Positions 8,712-15,725 of a stretch of 21,984 nucleotides of DNA are shown one piece after another (position 1 is the stretch's first letter; every line of letters begins with the position of its first letter). Below the pieces are notes generated by a model. The model worked only from the letters and a program-made list of their open reading frames with translations. It did not search any database and had not been told where the DNA came from. This stretch comes from Candidatus Dadabacteria bacterium UBA2774 (lineage in GTDB: Bacteria; Desulfobacterota_D; UBA1144; Nemesobacterales; UBA2774): NCBI GenBank assembly GCA_002352485.1, contig DEIM01000159.1, positions 1 to 21,984 on the forward strand. Reading direction: 5' to 3'. The position numbers were made by a program, and so were the translations under genes.

Positions 8712-9782
8712 TTACTCTGTAATTTCCTTCGAAGTTACTTTCCCTGTCTCCAGATCGTAGAAATATGGCTCGCCAAGCGGGTGAGCCGGGAAGTCACTAG
8801 TCGTGTAGTCTTGTATATATTCCCTGAGCTCGTTTAAGTCTTCAGGGTATTCACCGAAAGTCTTTTTATACCTTCTTGTTTTTGCGTTCAGAAACCTAAG
8901 GTTTTGATTTAGATTGCGCTCTGCCAATGTACTATCCTTTACAGCTTCTATTTGAGCCACAATAATAAACTGCCCTTCAAGCGGGGATGTAGGTATCTCT
9001 TTAATAATCCCGGCATCTGCAATATCCTGAACACCTTCAGGGAATTTATTAAAACGCTTTCTATACTCTCCTAAAGCCAATGTTAAATTGTCCTCAATAT
9101 CCATCGTTTGTATCTCTTGTAGGTTTCTCAGCGCAAAATTTCTTCTGCCTTCGCTCGGGCTCGTTTCATAGATAGTTTTCCAAATTTGCTTGGAATTCTC
9201 TCTATCACCGCCATGTGCGTGGGCAGCAGCGGCCATACCGTCAATAGATGCTTTTCTAAATGCCGATAGTCCGGGTTTGCTGCCGGCCTCTTCAAAAAGC
9301 TCGGCGGCTTTTGCGTAATTTTTCGGGTATATATAATGTAGAAATGCTTCTTCCAAGGGAAGTCTGAAATTCTCAGGGTTGTTTACTCTTCCTTTCTCGA
9401 GGATTCCTACTCCCAATTCAAAATTTCCCAGACCGTACGGTGGAGGTTCCGCTAAAAAGGTGCCTCCGTACCTGTATGCGTTTACAAATTTCGGTTCCAG
9501 ATCGGTAATGATATTAAAATAATTATAGAGAAGCTCCGGGTTCTGCTTATCTAAATCCTTTCCTCCGAAGTACTGCAGCGCCCTCATCCAATAGATGTCA
9601 GCCATTAACTCCCGATAACCGAGTGACATCTTCTCAAGCGTAGAGGACGATAAATACATGCTGTCCTCTATATAATCGAACTTGCCGTGCGCTTCGTCAA
9701 TCTTATTTTGAAACGGTATAGATGCTAATATCAATATTAATATTACAATTAGGCCGATTACTGGTTTCTTTGTGATTGACAT
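8712..9782 (-). CDS. Membrane-anchored repeat protein encoded with ABC transporter; duplicated C-terminal motif
   Basis: This is the third gene of a reverse-strand operon behind an ABC ATPase and an ABC-2 permease. With the ATG at 9782 it has 356 residues: one N-terminal transmembrane helix (about 7-24), then an alpha-helical region resembling TPR-type repeats (about 50-225). The C-terminal part holds two similar segments, near residues 234-274 and 299-341, each with Y-K/R-K, F and PE(G/D) followed by a P-x-x-PL turn. The second, with HPLGEPYFYD, recalls the C-terminal part of major pseudopilins such as GspG. A TTG at 9815 would add 11 residues and overlap the permease gene by 23 bases. I prefer the ATG, 10 bases after the permease stop, although neither start has a good Shine-Dalgarno site. 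It is presumably a periplasmic partner of the transporter; its function is unknown. Confidence 0.8.
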   Translation of the reverse strand: MSITKKPVIGLIVILILILASIPFQNKIDEAHGKFDYIEDSMYLSSSTLEKMSLGYRELMADIYWMRALQYFGGKDLDKQNPELLYNYFNIITDLEPKFVNAYRYGGTFLAEPPPYGLGNFELGVGILEKGRVNNPENFRLPLEEAFLHYIYPKNYAKAAELFEEAGSKPGLSAFRKASIDGMAAAAHAHGGDRENSKQIWKTIYETSPSEGRRNFALRNLQEIQTMDIEDNLTLALGEYRKRFNKFPEGVQDIADAGIIKEIPTSPLEGQFIIVAQIEAVKDSTLAERNLNQNLRFLNAKTRRYKKTFGEYPEDLNELREYIQDYTTSDFPAHPLGEPYFYDLETGKVTSKEITE

Positions 9783-9792
9783 GAGACTTTGG

Positions 9793-10596
9793 TTATTTAA
9801 ATTCTTTTTTCTCAAAAATAATCATCGAAAGCAAAAGTAGCGCAAGCGTATATATAATTGCATAGATGGTCGTATAAATTATAAGCTCTCCGTTTAAACT
9901 CCCGCCGTACACGGCTTCACTCCTTGCGTTAAACTTCTCAAGGTTTGGTATAACCGTATAAATCACCTCTGCAAACACGGCGCTTACAGGGTTCTTTATC
10001 TCTTCTGCAAATAGTCTTATATCGCCTGAAAAGCGGCCTATTGCGAAGAGTAAAAATGTGAATAAAACGCTCAGTATAGGGCTTGTGAAACTAGAGAATA
10101 TAAGAGCGATGCCGATAATAATTAAGAATTCCAGATACTGAAAGTATATTGCGTTAAAAAACTCGGTGAAATGTTGGCCCCCGTAATAAAACTCTATTAA
10201 TCCCTGATACCTTAGCTCCGTATAGAGCACTAAAAGAAACAAAATGATTGCCATTCCCACTGTGATTACGAGGAGTGTAAAAGCCAAGCCTAAATACTTG
10301 CCGAGGATAAATTCGTAGCGCTTAATCGGTTTTGAGAAAATGTTGTAAACCGTCTTTTTTTCAATCTCTTTATAAACAAGACCCATACCCAGAAATACGG
10401 ACAGCATGATGCCGATTATTGAAATAGCTGTTAGTCCCAAGTCTTTTACGATTTTATTGTACTGCTCTCCGGAAATGGCAGCGATGATAAGTGAGCTTAG
10501 AATCATTAGTATGGCAAAAACAACCAAGCTGTAGAGGACTCTATCCCTTATGGCTTCAATGAATGTGTTGCGCGCTACGCTAAATACTCTATTCAT
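9793..10596 (-). CDS. ABC-2 type transporter permease
   Basis: The 267-residue polytopic membrane protein has about six hydrophobic helices. Its N-terminal segment (NTFIEAIRDRVLYSL) and the cytoplasmic loop after helix 2 (YKEIEKKTVYNIFSKPIKR) are characteristic of ABC-2 permeases of the NatB/GldF/YhaP kind. It should form the membrane channel driven by the ATPase encoded just upstream, whose reading frame it overlaps by 8 bases (ATGAATAG). This indicates translational coupling and fixed stoichiometry. ABC-2 systems are mostly exporters, of drugs, polysaccharides, lipids or ions, and the substrate cannot be read from sequence. The family assignment is firm. Confidence 0.9.
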   Translation of the reverse strand: MNRVFSVARNTFIEAIRDRVLYSLVVFAILMILSSLIIAAISGEQYNKIVKDLGLTAISIIGIMLSVFLGMGLVYKEIEKKTVYNIFSKPIKRYEFILGKYLGLAFTLLVITVGMAIILFLLVLYTELRYQGLIEFYYGGQHFTEFFNAIYFQYLEFLIIIGIALIFSSFTSPILSVLFTFLLFAIGRFSGDIRLFAEEIKNPVSAVFAEVIYTVIPNLEKFNARSEAVYGGSLNGELIIYTTIYAIIYTLALLLLSMIIFEKKEFK

Positions 10597-11518
10597 TTTT
10601 GTTAGCCTCTTCTACAAATAGTCCTTCCAGCGATTTTCTCATTGGATGTAGTGAGACAATCTCAGAAGAGGATTTCATCACAGCTTCAAAAACCCTCGTC
10701 TTTATATCTTCATCAAACTTGAGTACCAAAAACCCGGCCCTTTCTTCAAGCTCAACATTCAGGTCTTTTACGTGCTCTCGAACATCGTCTCTGGATCCCT
10801 CCAGAAAGAGCTCGTAATCCGTATGTATCTCGTTCAGAAGCTCACCGATCGTACCTATTCTGACAACCCTGCCGTTCATTATCAGTGCTACCCTGTCACA
10901 GAGCGCTTCTACGTCAGCTAGCATATGCGAGCTAAGAAGTATTGTTTTCCCTTTCGCTTTCTTCTCCAATATCAAGTCTTTAATCTCTCTTCTGCCTATA
11001 GGGTCAAGACCGCTCATAGGCTCGTCCAGGATGATAAATTCCGGGTCGTTTATGAGCGCCTGAGCTACTCCAATCCTCTGGAGCATTCCCTTGGAATATT
11101 TTCTGAGCTGTAGCTTTCGGGCGTGACACATATTTACTTTAGATAGCAGCACATCCACTCTATCTTTTAGTGTATTAGCATTGATACCGTGTAAATCTCC
11201 CATATAACGCAGCAGCTCTTCACCGGTTAAGTAATCGTAAAAGTAGGGGTTTTCCGGTAAATATCCAATGCGGCTTTTTATGCCGACATTCTCGTTAGTC
11301 TCGCCCATTAGGCTCACGGTGCCGCCGGATTTACGGGCAAATCCCAGAATGCATTTAAATGTCGTGGTTTTGCCCGCGCCGTTGGGTCCGATAAAGCCGA
11401 ATATCTCACCTCTTTCGACAGAGAAAGACACCCCTCTTAGAACCTGGGCTTCTTTTCCCAGGAACCCTGTTTTAAAGTTTTTAACCAACTCGTTTACTTG
11501 AAGAATCGTTTCTGACAT
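10589..11518 (-). CDS. ABC transporter ATP-binding protein (ABC-2 exporter type)
   Basis: This 309-residue nucleotide-binding subunit powers the ABC-2 permease encoded next. The N-terminal ABC domain (about 1-230) shows Walker A GPNGAGKTT, signature motif YSKGM, Walker B FIILDEP with the D-loop SGLDP, and the switch histidine in SSHML. The Q-loop position reads YLPENP, so Glu stands where Gln is usual; from general knowledge this is common in the CcmA/NatA/GldA-like branch and is not a sign of inactivity. The C-terminal 80 residues form the accessory domain seen in this branch. The ATG at 11518 has no clear Shine-Dalgarno site. The gene leads a three-gene reverse-strand operon. Confidence 0.95.
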   Translation of the reverse strand: MSETILQVNELVKNFKTGFLGKEAQVLRGVSFSVERGEIFGFIGPNGAGKTTTFKCILGFARKSGGTVSLMGETNENVGIKSRIGYLPENPYFYDYLTGEELLRYMGDLHGINANTLKDRVDVLLSKVNMCHARKLQLRKYSKGMLQRIGVAQALINDPEFIILDEPMSGLDPIGRREIKDLILEKKAKGKTILLSSHMLADVEALCDRVALIMNGRVVRIGTIGELLNEIHTDYELFLEGSRDDVREHVKDLNVELEERAGFLVLKFDEDIKTRVFEAVMKSSSEIVSLHPMRKSLEGLFVEEANKNE

Positions 11519-11832
11519 AAGCGGATATCTAAAATATATGTTAATCAGTGTTTAGTGGCAATATCTCTTGGATAATTAGGTAGATTATAAGCTCGATAAG
11601 TCTAATTTAGGGAATATAAATTTATCAGTAGTAATCGGAGTCTTCATGCTCTGCTCTATATTTAATGTGAAGTATTAAATTCGATTACCCCGTACAGTAG
11701 TTATCTAAACCTATTTTCCATAAAGTTTTTAAGAAAAAATACAGTAGCGGGAGGTAATCCCGCTACTGTATTTTGTAAGTCTGATTTAGTTAATACTATT
11801 TTATCTGCAATTTGGTTTATGATATCAGTCTT
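11519..11832. other. Spacer between ABC operon and pilin gene
   Basis: This 314-base stretch is very A+T-rich and shows no convincing gene. It must contain the promoter of the reverse-strand ABC operon. A reverse-strand TATAAT hexamer (complement at 11584-11589) is the best -10 candidate, but no matching -35 is present. The pilin terminator occupies 11736-11774. Confidence 0.6.
11736..11774 (-). terminator. Rho-independent terminator of the pilin gene
   Basis: The arms at 11736-11751 and 11759-11774 form a perfect 16-base inverted repeat around a 7-base loop, with a G+C-rich core (AGCGGG/CCCGCT). On the reverse strand the stem runs into a T-rich tract about 60 bases after the pilin stop. The flanking A and T runs mean it could act in both directions. 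It is the strongest terminator-like structure in the window. Confidence 0.9.
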
Positions 11833-12411
11833 TTAATCGCAAGCGCCGTCTGTACGCTCACCGGCAAAACCGCCTATAGTGCCGCTTGAAATTGATGTAT
11901 CAACAGTACATCTTATTACTCCATCACCGTAGACGGTAAAGTCTCTTCTTCCGGTTTTACGGAAACTTGTATAGGAACTTTCCCATCCAAAGTCGTCGAA
12001 ACCACCAGCCCCATTAGGAGTAAAACTTCCAAAATCACCTGCTATACAATAGCCTGCTTTTGGATCCGCACAATCAGCTGTGCCGCTTGTAGAAAGTGCA
12101 GCATCAAAGCTGGAATCTATAAGGGCATCTTCTGGCAGTCCCGTATTTTCGGGGTTTCTCAATACACCAATTGAATCTGTAAAGTCTCTCCCGCCGGCAT
12201 TATCTAAATCCTGCTCGAAATACTCCCCTTCAGCGTCTCGTAATGTCTGCAAGGCTTTTTTTGCATTCGCCTCGTTTGCGGAAATTCTGGCTTTAATCAG
12301 GTTAGGAATAGCGATTGCAAGCAGGATACCGATGATCGCCGCAACAACCAAAAGCTCGATAAGGGTGAACCCTTTCTCGCCTTTTTTCTTTCTCATTATA
12401 TTTCTTAACAT
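11833..12411 (-). CDS. Type IV prepilin (PilA-like)
   Basis: The 192-residue protein has a classical type III signal: a short basic leader, then G14 followed by FTLIE, so the prepilin peptidase PilD should cut after G14 and methylate F15. Glu5 of the mature chain is present, followed by the long hydrophobic helix (VVAAIIGILLAIAIPNLIKA). The mature chain of about 178 residues is a normal long pilin, not a short Geobacter-type e-pilin. Four Cys (114, 122, 168, 191) may form disulphides in the globular head. The ATG is fixed by AGGAGG at 12420-12425, 8 bases upstream, and a sigma-54 promoter lies behind that. No other pilus assembly gene is in the window. A pseudopilin role is possible, but the promoter type and terminator suggest a highly expressed structural pilin. 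Confidence 0.9.
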   Translation of the reverse strand: MLRNIMRKKKGEKGFTLIELLVVAAIIGILLAIAIPNLIKARISANEANAKKALQTLRDAEGEYFEQDLDNAGGRDFTDSIGVLRNPENTGLPEDALIDSSFDAALSTSGTADCADPKAGYCIAGDFGSFTPNGAGGFDDFGWESSYTSFRKTGRRDFTVYGDGVIRCTVDTSISSGTIGGFAGERTDGACD

Positions 12412-12453
12412 ATCTACTACCTCCTAAAAGATTTTGAGTTTGATAAGATATTT

Positions 12454-12469
12454 TGCAAGCCACGTGCCA
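12454..12469 (-). promoter_or_regulatory. Sigma-54 (RpoN) -24/-12 promoter of the pilin gene
   Basis: Read on the reverse strand, the sequence is TGGCAC-N5-TTGCA, matching the RpoN consensus with the invariant GG and GC ten bases apart. Transcription would start near 12443, giving a leader of about 30 bases with a strong Shine-Dalgarno site. From family knowledge, pilA is often RpoN-dependent and driven by the activator PilR. Confidence 0.88.
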
Positions 12470-12636
12470 AATTCGGGGTATTTTAAAGCTCGGATTTTAT
12501 AACACCCTGTTATGATTTAAGAATGTATGAATTTTTACAAGAATTCTGTAAAATACAGTGGTTTTGAGAACCTATAAAAATCACGTTTCATGTGACATTT
12601 TTTGCAAAATTTTGTTAAGTGTGACAATATTTGTAA

Positions 12637-12678
12637 CAAGTTTTTGCTTACATCTGGCAAGTTCTTGCTTACATATGG
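12637..12678. repeat. Tandem pair of 21-base direct repeats
   Basis: Copies at 12637-12657 and 12658-12678 abut head to tail and differ at only two of 21 positions. Each contains a TTGCTTACAT core. The spacing is two helical turns, which would place bound proteins on the same face of the DNA. Confidence 0.8.
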
Positions 12679-12771
12679 ATTGTGTTAGTAGAATATTAAG
12701 ATTTGATGTTTATCAAACTGAAGAAGTATGCTATTTTATACTACTTGTCTTTTAAGGAGGAGTACGAAATT

Positions 12772-13302
12772 ATGATAGATAGAAATTACCGCTCATACTA
12801 TATTGCTTTTTCATTGTTCTTTTTAGCTCTCACGTTTACAGGCTGCGCGAGCATTAAAACGACCTCTTACTTTAAGCCGGCCAAGGAAAAGCTAAGTAGC
12901 TTCCAAGCTGTACAGTTTGAAAAATTTGACACTGAAATTATCGATTTTCCAGAGCAGGCTCTGTCCAGAATCCCTGCTGAGTCCGCGGCGCTTCTTGCAA
13001 CAAAGGACAAATTCAAAGAAGTGGAGTTCGGAGCAATTGAAAATATTCCTGCAGAGGATACTATAGTGGTTTTAGGCGAGGTAAGTGAATACAGGCCGAG
13101 CACCGATATTTCTTATGAGGGCGGGGGTATTAAATTCGGAGAAGTATCGGTAACAGTCAAATTAGCCCTGGTAAATAAGGCTACAGGCGATGAGATATCG
13201 TCAGGAGAAGTTAACGGGTTTAGCTCAATGGGGTTTTTGGCAAAGGACATATACGAGGGACTGGCTAAGGAGATTGTTAAATATATACTCGAAGGGTATT
13301 AA
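12772..13302 (+). CDS. Lipoprotein, DUF4410-like
   Basis: The ATG at 12772 is chosen because AAGGAGG (12754-12760) precedes it and the signal peptide starts there; the open frame extends further upstream without support. The 176-residue protein has a lipoprotein signal ending in LTFTGC (Cys25). Phe at lipobox position -3 is a little unusual. Mature features (an early FEKFDTEI strand, then DTIVVLGEVSEY, a central SVTVKLALVNKATGDEI hairpin and a C-terminal amphipathic helix) match the pattern of DUF4410 lipoproteins, thought to sit at the outer membrane with unknown function. The family call rests on pattern recognition and is moderately sure. It is followed 47 bases later by a secreted TPR gene. 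Confidence 0.75.
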   Translation: MIDRNYRSYYIAFSLFFLALTFTGCASIKTTSYFKPAKEKLSSFQAVQFEKFDTEIIDFPEQALSRIPAESAALLATKDKFKEVEFGAIENIPAEDTIVVLGEVSEYRPSTDISYEGGGIKFGEVSVTVKLALVNKATGDEISSGEVNGFSSMGFLAKDIYEGLAKEIVKYILEGY

Positions 13303-13349
13303 AACCGGATACAATATTTATAGGCACAATAATTTACAAGGAGGGCGTT

Positions 13350-14357
13350 ATGAAGCGTTTGATATTAAGCTTGATTTTATTTTCTTTAACCTTTGCGGTT
13401 GCAGGACTTGAAGGTAGTACTGCAATTGCTCAAGACGCAGCCGGTGCGGCCGGGTTGTATAAGCAGGGAAAGGCTGAATTTATGAAATTTACACCTGAGG
13501 GATTTCAGCAGGCAATAGCAATATATAATAAAGCTATCGGTATAGACGCGAATTATGCTCCGGCATACGCCGGGCTCGCCGAAGTTTATTCCTTCATGGG
13601 TTTTTACAGATACCAGATAAAAGCCGATTATGAGAAATACTATAACGATTCATATAGAAACATGGAAAAGGCCCTTAAACTCGGCCCCGATCTAGAGGCG
13701 ACTCAGGTTGCTCTTGCTTATAGCTATTACCATTTGAGCCGTGAGAAAGAGGCCATCGCAGCGGCCAGAGGTGTTCTTGCCAAAGACCCCAATAATGCTG
13801 AAGCCTATTACATACTCTGGGCTGCAAGCGGCGGAAACCCAAACGCTCCTGAAATCAGAAAGGCAATTGAGCTCAATCCCAATTACGTCCCTGCCTACAT
13901 CGGACTTGGGAATACGTATTATCAGAAAAAACGCTCATTCAATCAGGCCGCGGCACAGTATCAAAAGGCGGTTGAATTAGCACCATCCGCCCAGCTCCAC
14001 AACTATTTGGGCACGGCGCTCAACTACCAGGGTTATTACCCACAAGCTGTTAAGCAGTTTCAAAAAGCAATCGAGCTCAATCCTAAATACGCCCCGGCAT
14101 ACATGAACCTAGGAATCACCTATTACTATATGAAACGATTCAAGGACACTATCGCGAGCCAGAATAAGTCCATATCACTAAATCCCAATAACCCTGAGGC
14201 CTACTTCTTCTTAGCTCAGGGATACGAGAGACAAAACAACAGACCAGAAGCAATCAGTAACTATAAAAAGTTTCTCCAACTCTCGCTTGGGCAGGATAGA
14301 TATAAAGGTTATGGGGATACTGCCAAGCAAAGGATTGCGGCTCTCGGGGGCGGATAG
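13350..14357 (+). CDS. Secreted tetratricopeptide-repeat protein
   Basis: The 335-residue protein begins with a Sec signal peptide (about 1-27, cleavage likely after STAIA). Nearly the whole mature chain is TPR repeats, with repeated elements such as AIELNPNYVPAYIGLGNTYY, AVELAPSAQLHNYLGTAL, AIELNPKYAPAYMNLGITYY and LNPNNPEAYFFLAQGYE. About seven units are visible, the later ones nearest the consensus. TPR solenoids bind other proteins, so a periplasmic scaffold role is likely, but the partner is unknown. AAGGAGGGCG just before the ATG gives a strong ribosome-binding site. It lies in line with the upstream DUF4410-like lipoprotein gene and is probably cotranscribed. Confidence 0.88.
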   Translation: MKRLILSLILFSLTFAVAGLEGSTAIAQDAAGAAGLYKQGKAEFMKFTPEGFQQAIAIYNKAIGIDANYAPAYAGLAEVYSFMGFYRYQIKADYEKYYNDSYRNMEKALKLGPDLEATQVALAYSYYHLSREKEAIAAARGVLAKDPNNAEAYYILWAASGGNPNAPEIRKAIELNPNYVPAYIGLGNTYYQKKRSFNQAAAQYQKAVELAPSAQLHNYLGTALNYQGYYPQAVKQFQKAIELNPKYAPAYMNLGITYYYMKRFKDTIASQNKSISLNPNNPEAYFFLAQGYERQNNRPEAISNYKKFLQLSLGQDRYKGYGDTAKQRIAALGGG

Positions 14358-14406
14358 AGTCATACTCGTATAGTTTAAATGGGTAAGCTTGGGGGAGCTA
14401 CTCCGG

Positions 14407-14742
14407 GTGAATATGGAAAAAGATATCAGTCAGTCAGAATCGATTGATCTTTCTTTTGCAATGGAGGCAAGCTCAAGCCTTTGGAATCTCATCTTTGAAG
14501 GTTTCGACCAAGAAGTTGTTCTTGTCTCCAAGTTTGTCGGTAATAACCCGGGTGCAGTAAGTAAGCTCTATAAATTCGCCGATATACTATCCAAGAGATA
14601 TAAGGACTGCGGGGTGGAGGTTAGAGAAAGGGGTATTGTGATAAGGAAGCTTCTCCCCGAGAATGATTTGTCACTGGTAGATCAGTGGACAGATCTTATG
14701 CAGAGTATGAGGCGGGAAATGTCTGATTTTAGTCCTAAATAA
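14407..14742 (+). CDS. Small hypothetical protein
   Basis: I do not recognise this protein. It is about 111 residues, hydrophilic, with no signal peptide or membrane segment, and probably cytoplasmic. A Phe/Trp-containing stretch (SLWNLIFEGFDQEVVLVSKFV) precedes basic and acidic helices, suggesting a small alpha/beta or helical fold. The start is uncertain. GTG at 14407 is favoured because GGGGGAG (14391-14397) lies 9 bases upstream. ATG at 14413 and TTG at 14389 are alternatives. Codon use looks like that of its neighbours. Its last 8 bases overlap the 3' end of birA on the other strand, so the genes converge without a separate terminator. It is probably the third gene after the lipoprotein and TPR genes. 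Confidence 0.6.
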   Translation: MNMEKDISQSESIDLSFAMEASSSLWNLIFEGFDQEVVLVSKFVGNNPGAVSKLYKFADILSKRYKDCGVEVRERGIVIRKLLPENDLSLVDQWTDLMQSMRREMSDFSPK

Positions 14743-15535
14743 AGGATATATCACCCGAGATCACTTCTGTTATTTCCCCGTTTTCTCTTTTAATCAATAA
14801 ATGACCGTTTTCGTCTATTCCTTGGGCAATTCCTTCAAAAACCTCGAGACCTTCAATACTTACCCGTACCTTCTCATTTAAGCCGCCCCATCTCTGCGTC
14901 CATTCCTTCAAAATAGCAGGTTTTCCGCGCATTTTCATTGTGTTGTACCATTCTTCAAGTTCCCTAAGTAAGTCGGCTGCGAGCTTTGCCCGGTCCACTT
15001 CTTTGCCGAGGTTTTCACTGACCGAAGTCACATGCCGCGCAAAGTCGCCCATTTCTCTGTTAATCACCGCTCTGGACATATTCACGTTCACACCTATACC
15101 CACAACTACGAAATCAGCTCTATCGCCTTTGGGCTCCATCTCCGTTAGTACGCCTGCTATTTTTTTCTTGTCGATCAGGATATCATTGGGCCATTTAATG
15201 GCCGGGTATTGGATGCCGGTTTTTTTTAGACATTCATATACGGCTATTGATGAAACCAAGGTTAAGAGCGTAGATTCCGAGGCTCCTACCCCGGGTCTTA
15301 AGAGCACGGATAAATATAGATTATGCCCGCCGGGCGATACCCATGTTCTGCCGAGTCTGCCCTTTCCTTGCGTTTGCGCATCTGCAATAACGCTCGTTCC
15401 TTCTGAGGCGCCTTTTAACGCAAGCTCGAACAGAGTCGTGTTTGTGGATTCAACCTCGTCAAAATAATGTATGACTTTCCCCAAGTGCTCAGTCTTGAGC
15501 AGTCCGTTTATCTTTCGTATTATAGATGAGGGCAT
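14735..15535 (-). CDS. birA: Biotin--[acetyl-CoA-carboxylase] ligase, monofunctional
   Basis: This enzyme activates biotin to biotinyl-5'-AMP and transfers it to the lysine of the biotin carrier protein of acetyl-CoA carboxylase. With the ATG at 15535 it has 266 residues. The catalytic core shows STN near residue 30, the biotin/AMP loop GKGRLGRTW (57-65), KWPNDI (114-119) with the following KKIAGVL segment, and VVGIGVNVN. A C-terminal SH3-like cap domain follows. The N-terminal winged-helix DNA-binding domain of E. coli BirA is absent, so it should be an enzyme only and not the bio-operon repressor. An ATG at 15547 also exists, but the promoter just upstream would start transcription at about that base, and GGGAG between the two ATGs favours the second. 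Confidence 0.93.
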   Translation of the reverse strand: MPSSIIRKINGLLKTEHLGKVIHYFDEVESTNTTLFELALKGASEGTSVIADAQTQGKGRLGRTWVSPGGHNLYLSVLLRPGVGASESTLLTLVSSIAVYECLKKTGIQYPAIKWPNDILIDKKKIAGVLTEMEPKGDRADFVVVGIGVNVNMSRAVINREMGDFARHVTSVSENLGKEVDRAKLAADLLRELEEWYNTMKMRGKPAILKEWTQRWGGLNEKVRVSIEGLEVFEGIAQGIDENGHLLIKRENGEITEVISGDISFI

Positions 15536-15552
15536 ATGCTCTCCCATTAGCG

Positions 15553-15581
15553 AATATAGCTTTATTCTAACTGTTTAACAA
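15553..15581 (-). promoter_or_regulatory. Putative sigma-70 promoter of birA
   Basis: On the reverse strand, TTGTTA (complement at 15576-15581) and TATATT (complement at 15553-15558) are exactly 17 bases apart. Transcription would begin near 15546, within the upstream of the two possible birA ATG codons, which supports the downstream ATG as the true start. Confidence 0.55.
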
Positions 15582-15725
15582 CATTAGTTGAATGCCGGAT
15601 GTGAGACCCTTCAATAAATGGTCAGAATAATAAATCGGGTGGTAATTTAGCGACTCATACTTATAATTATATCTCGGCCTTGAAGATCATAGAATTTAGA
15701 AGAATCAATTATCAGAGGAATTTGA

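Larger units (their letters stand above)
12412..12771. promoter_or_regulatory. Control region between pilin and lipoprotein genes
   Basis: This 360-base A+T-rich spacer separates two divergent genes. Beyond the RpoN promoter it holds palindromes at 12499-12513 (ATAACA-CCC-TGTTAT), 12546-12558 (CTGTA-AAA-TACAG) and 12620-12638 (TGTGACAA-TAT-TTGTAACA, one mismatch), a second TGTGACA at 12591-12597, and a tandem repeat at 12637-12678. These lie about 60-240 bases upstream of the pilin start site, the range used by sigma-54 enhancer-binding proteins. Which gene they control is inferred. I see no clean promoter for the forward lipoprotein; TATACT at 12737-12742 is the best -10. Confidence 0.55.

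Noticed and set aside
10589..11518. ABC ATPase inactive because the Q-loop has Glu instead of Gln
   Set aside because: All other catalytic motifs are intact, and Glu at this place is common in this branch of ABC-2 ATPases.
8712..11518. ABC trio as a new defence or toxin system
   Set aside because: No nuclease, toxin, sensor or mobile-element context is visible; an ordinary exporter with an accessory protein explains the genes.
12080..12427. Forward open frame opposite the pilin gene
   Set aside because: It is fully antisense to a convincing prepilin and shows no protein-like features of its own.
12620..12638. CRP/FNR binding site
   Set aside because: The TGTGA half fits, but the two halves and their spacing do not match the usual 16-base TGTGA-N6-TCACA layout, so it is kept only as an unnamed palindrome.
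12637..12678. CRISPR-like repeat
   Set aside because: There are only two copies, they abut without spacers, and no cas gene is present.
12558..12755. Forward open frame of 65 codons in the pilin-lipoprotein spacer
   Set aside because: It has no ribosome-binding site, its sequence reflects the tandem 21-base repeat, and it lies in the control region just before the real lipoprotein start.
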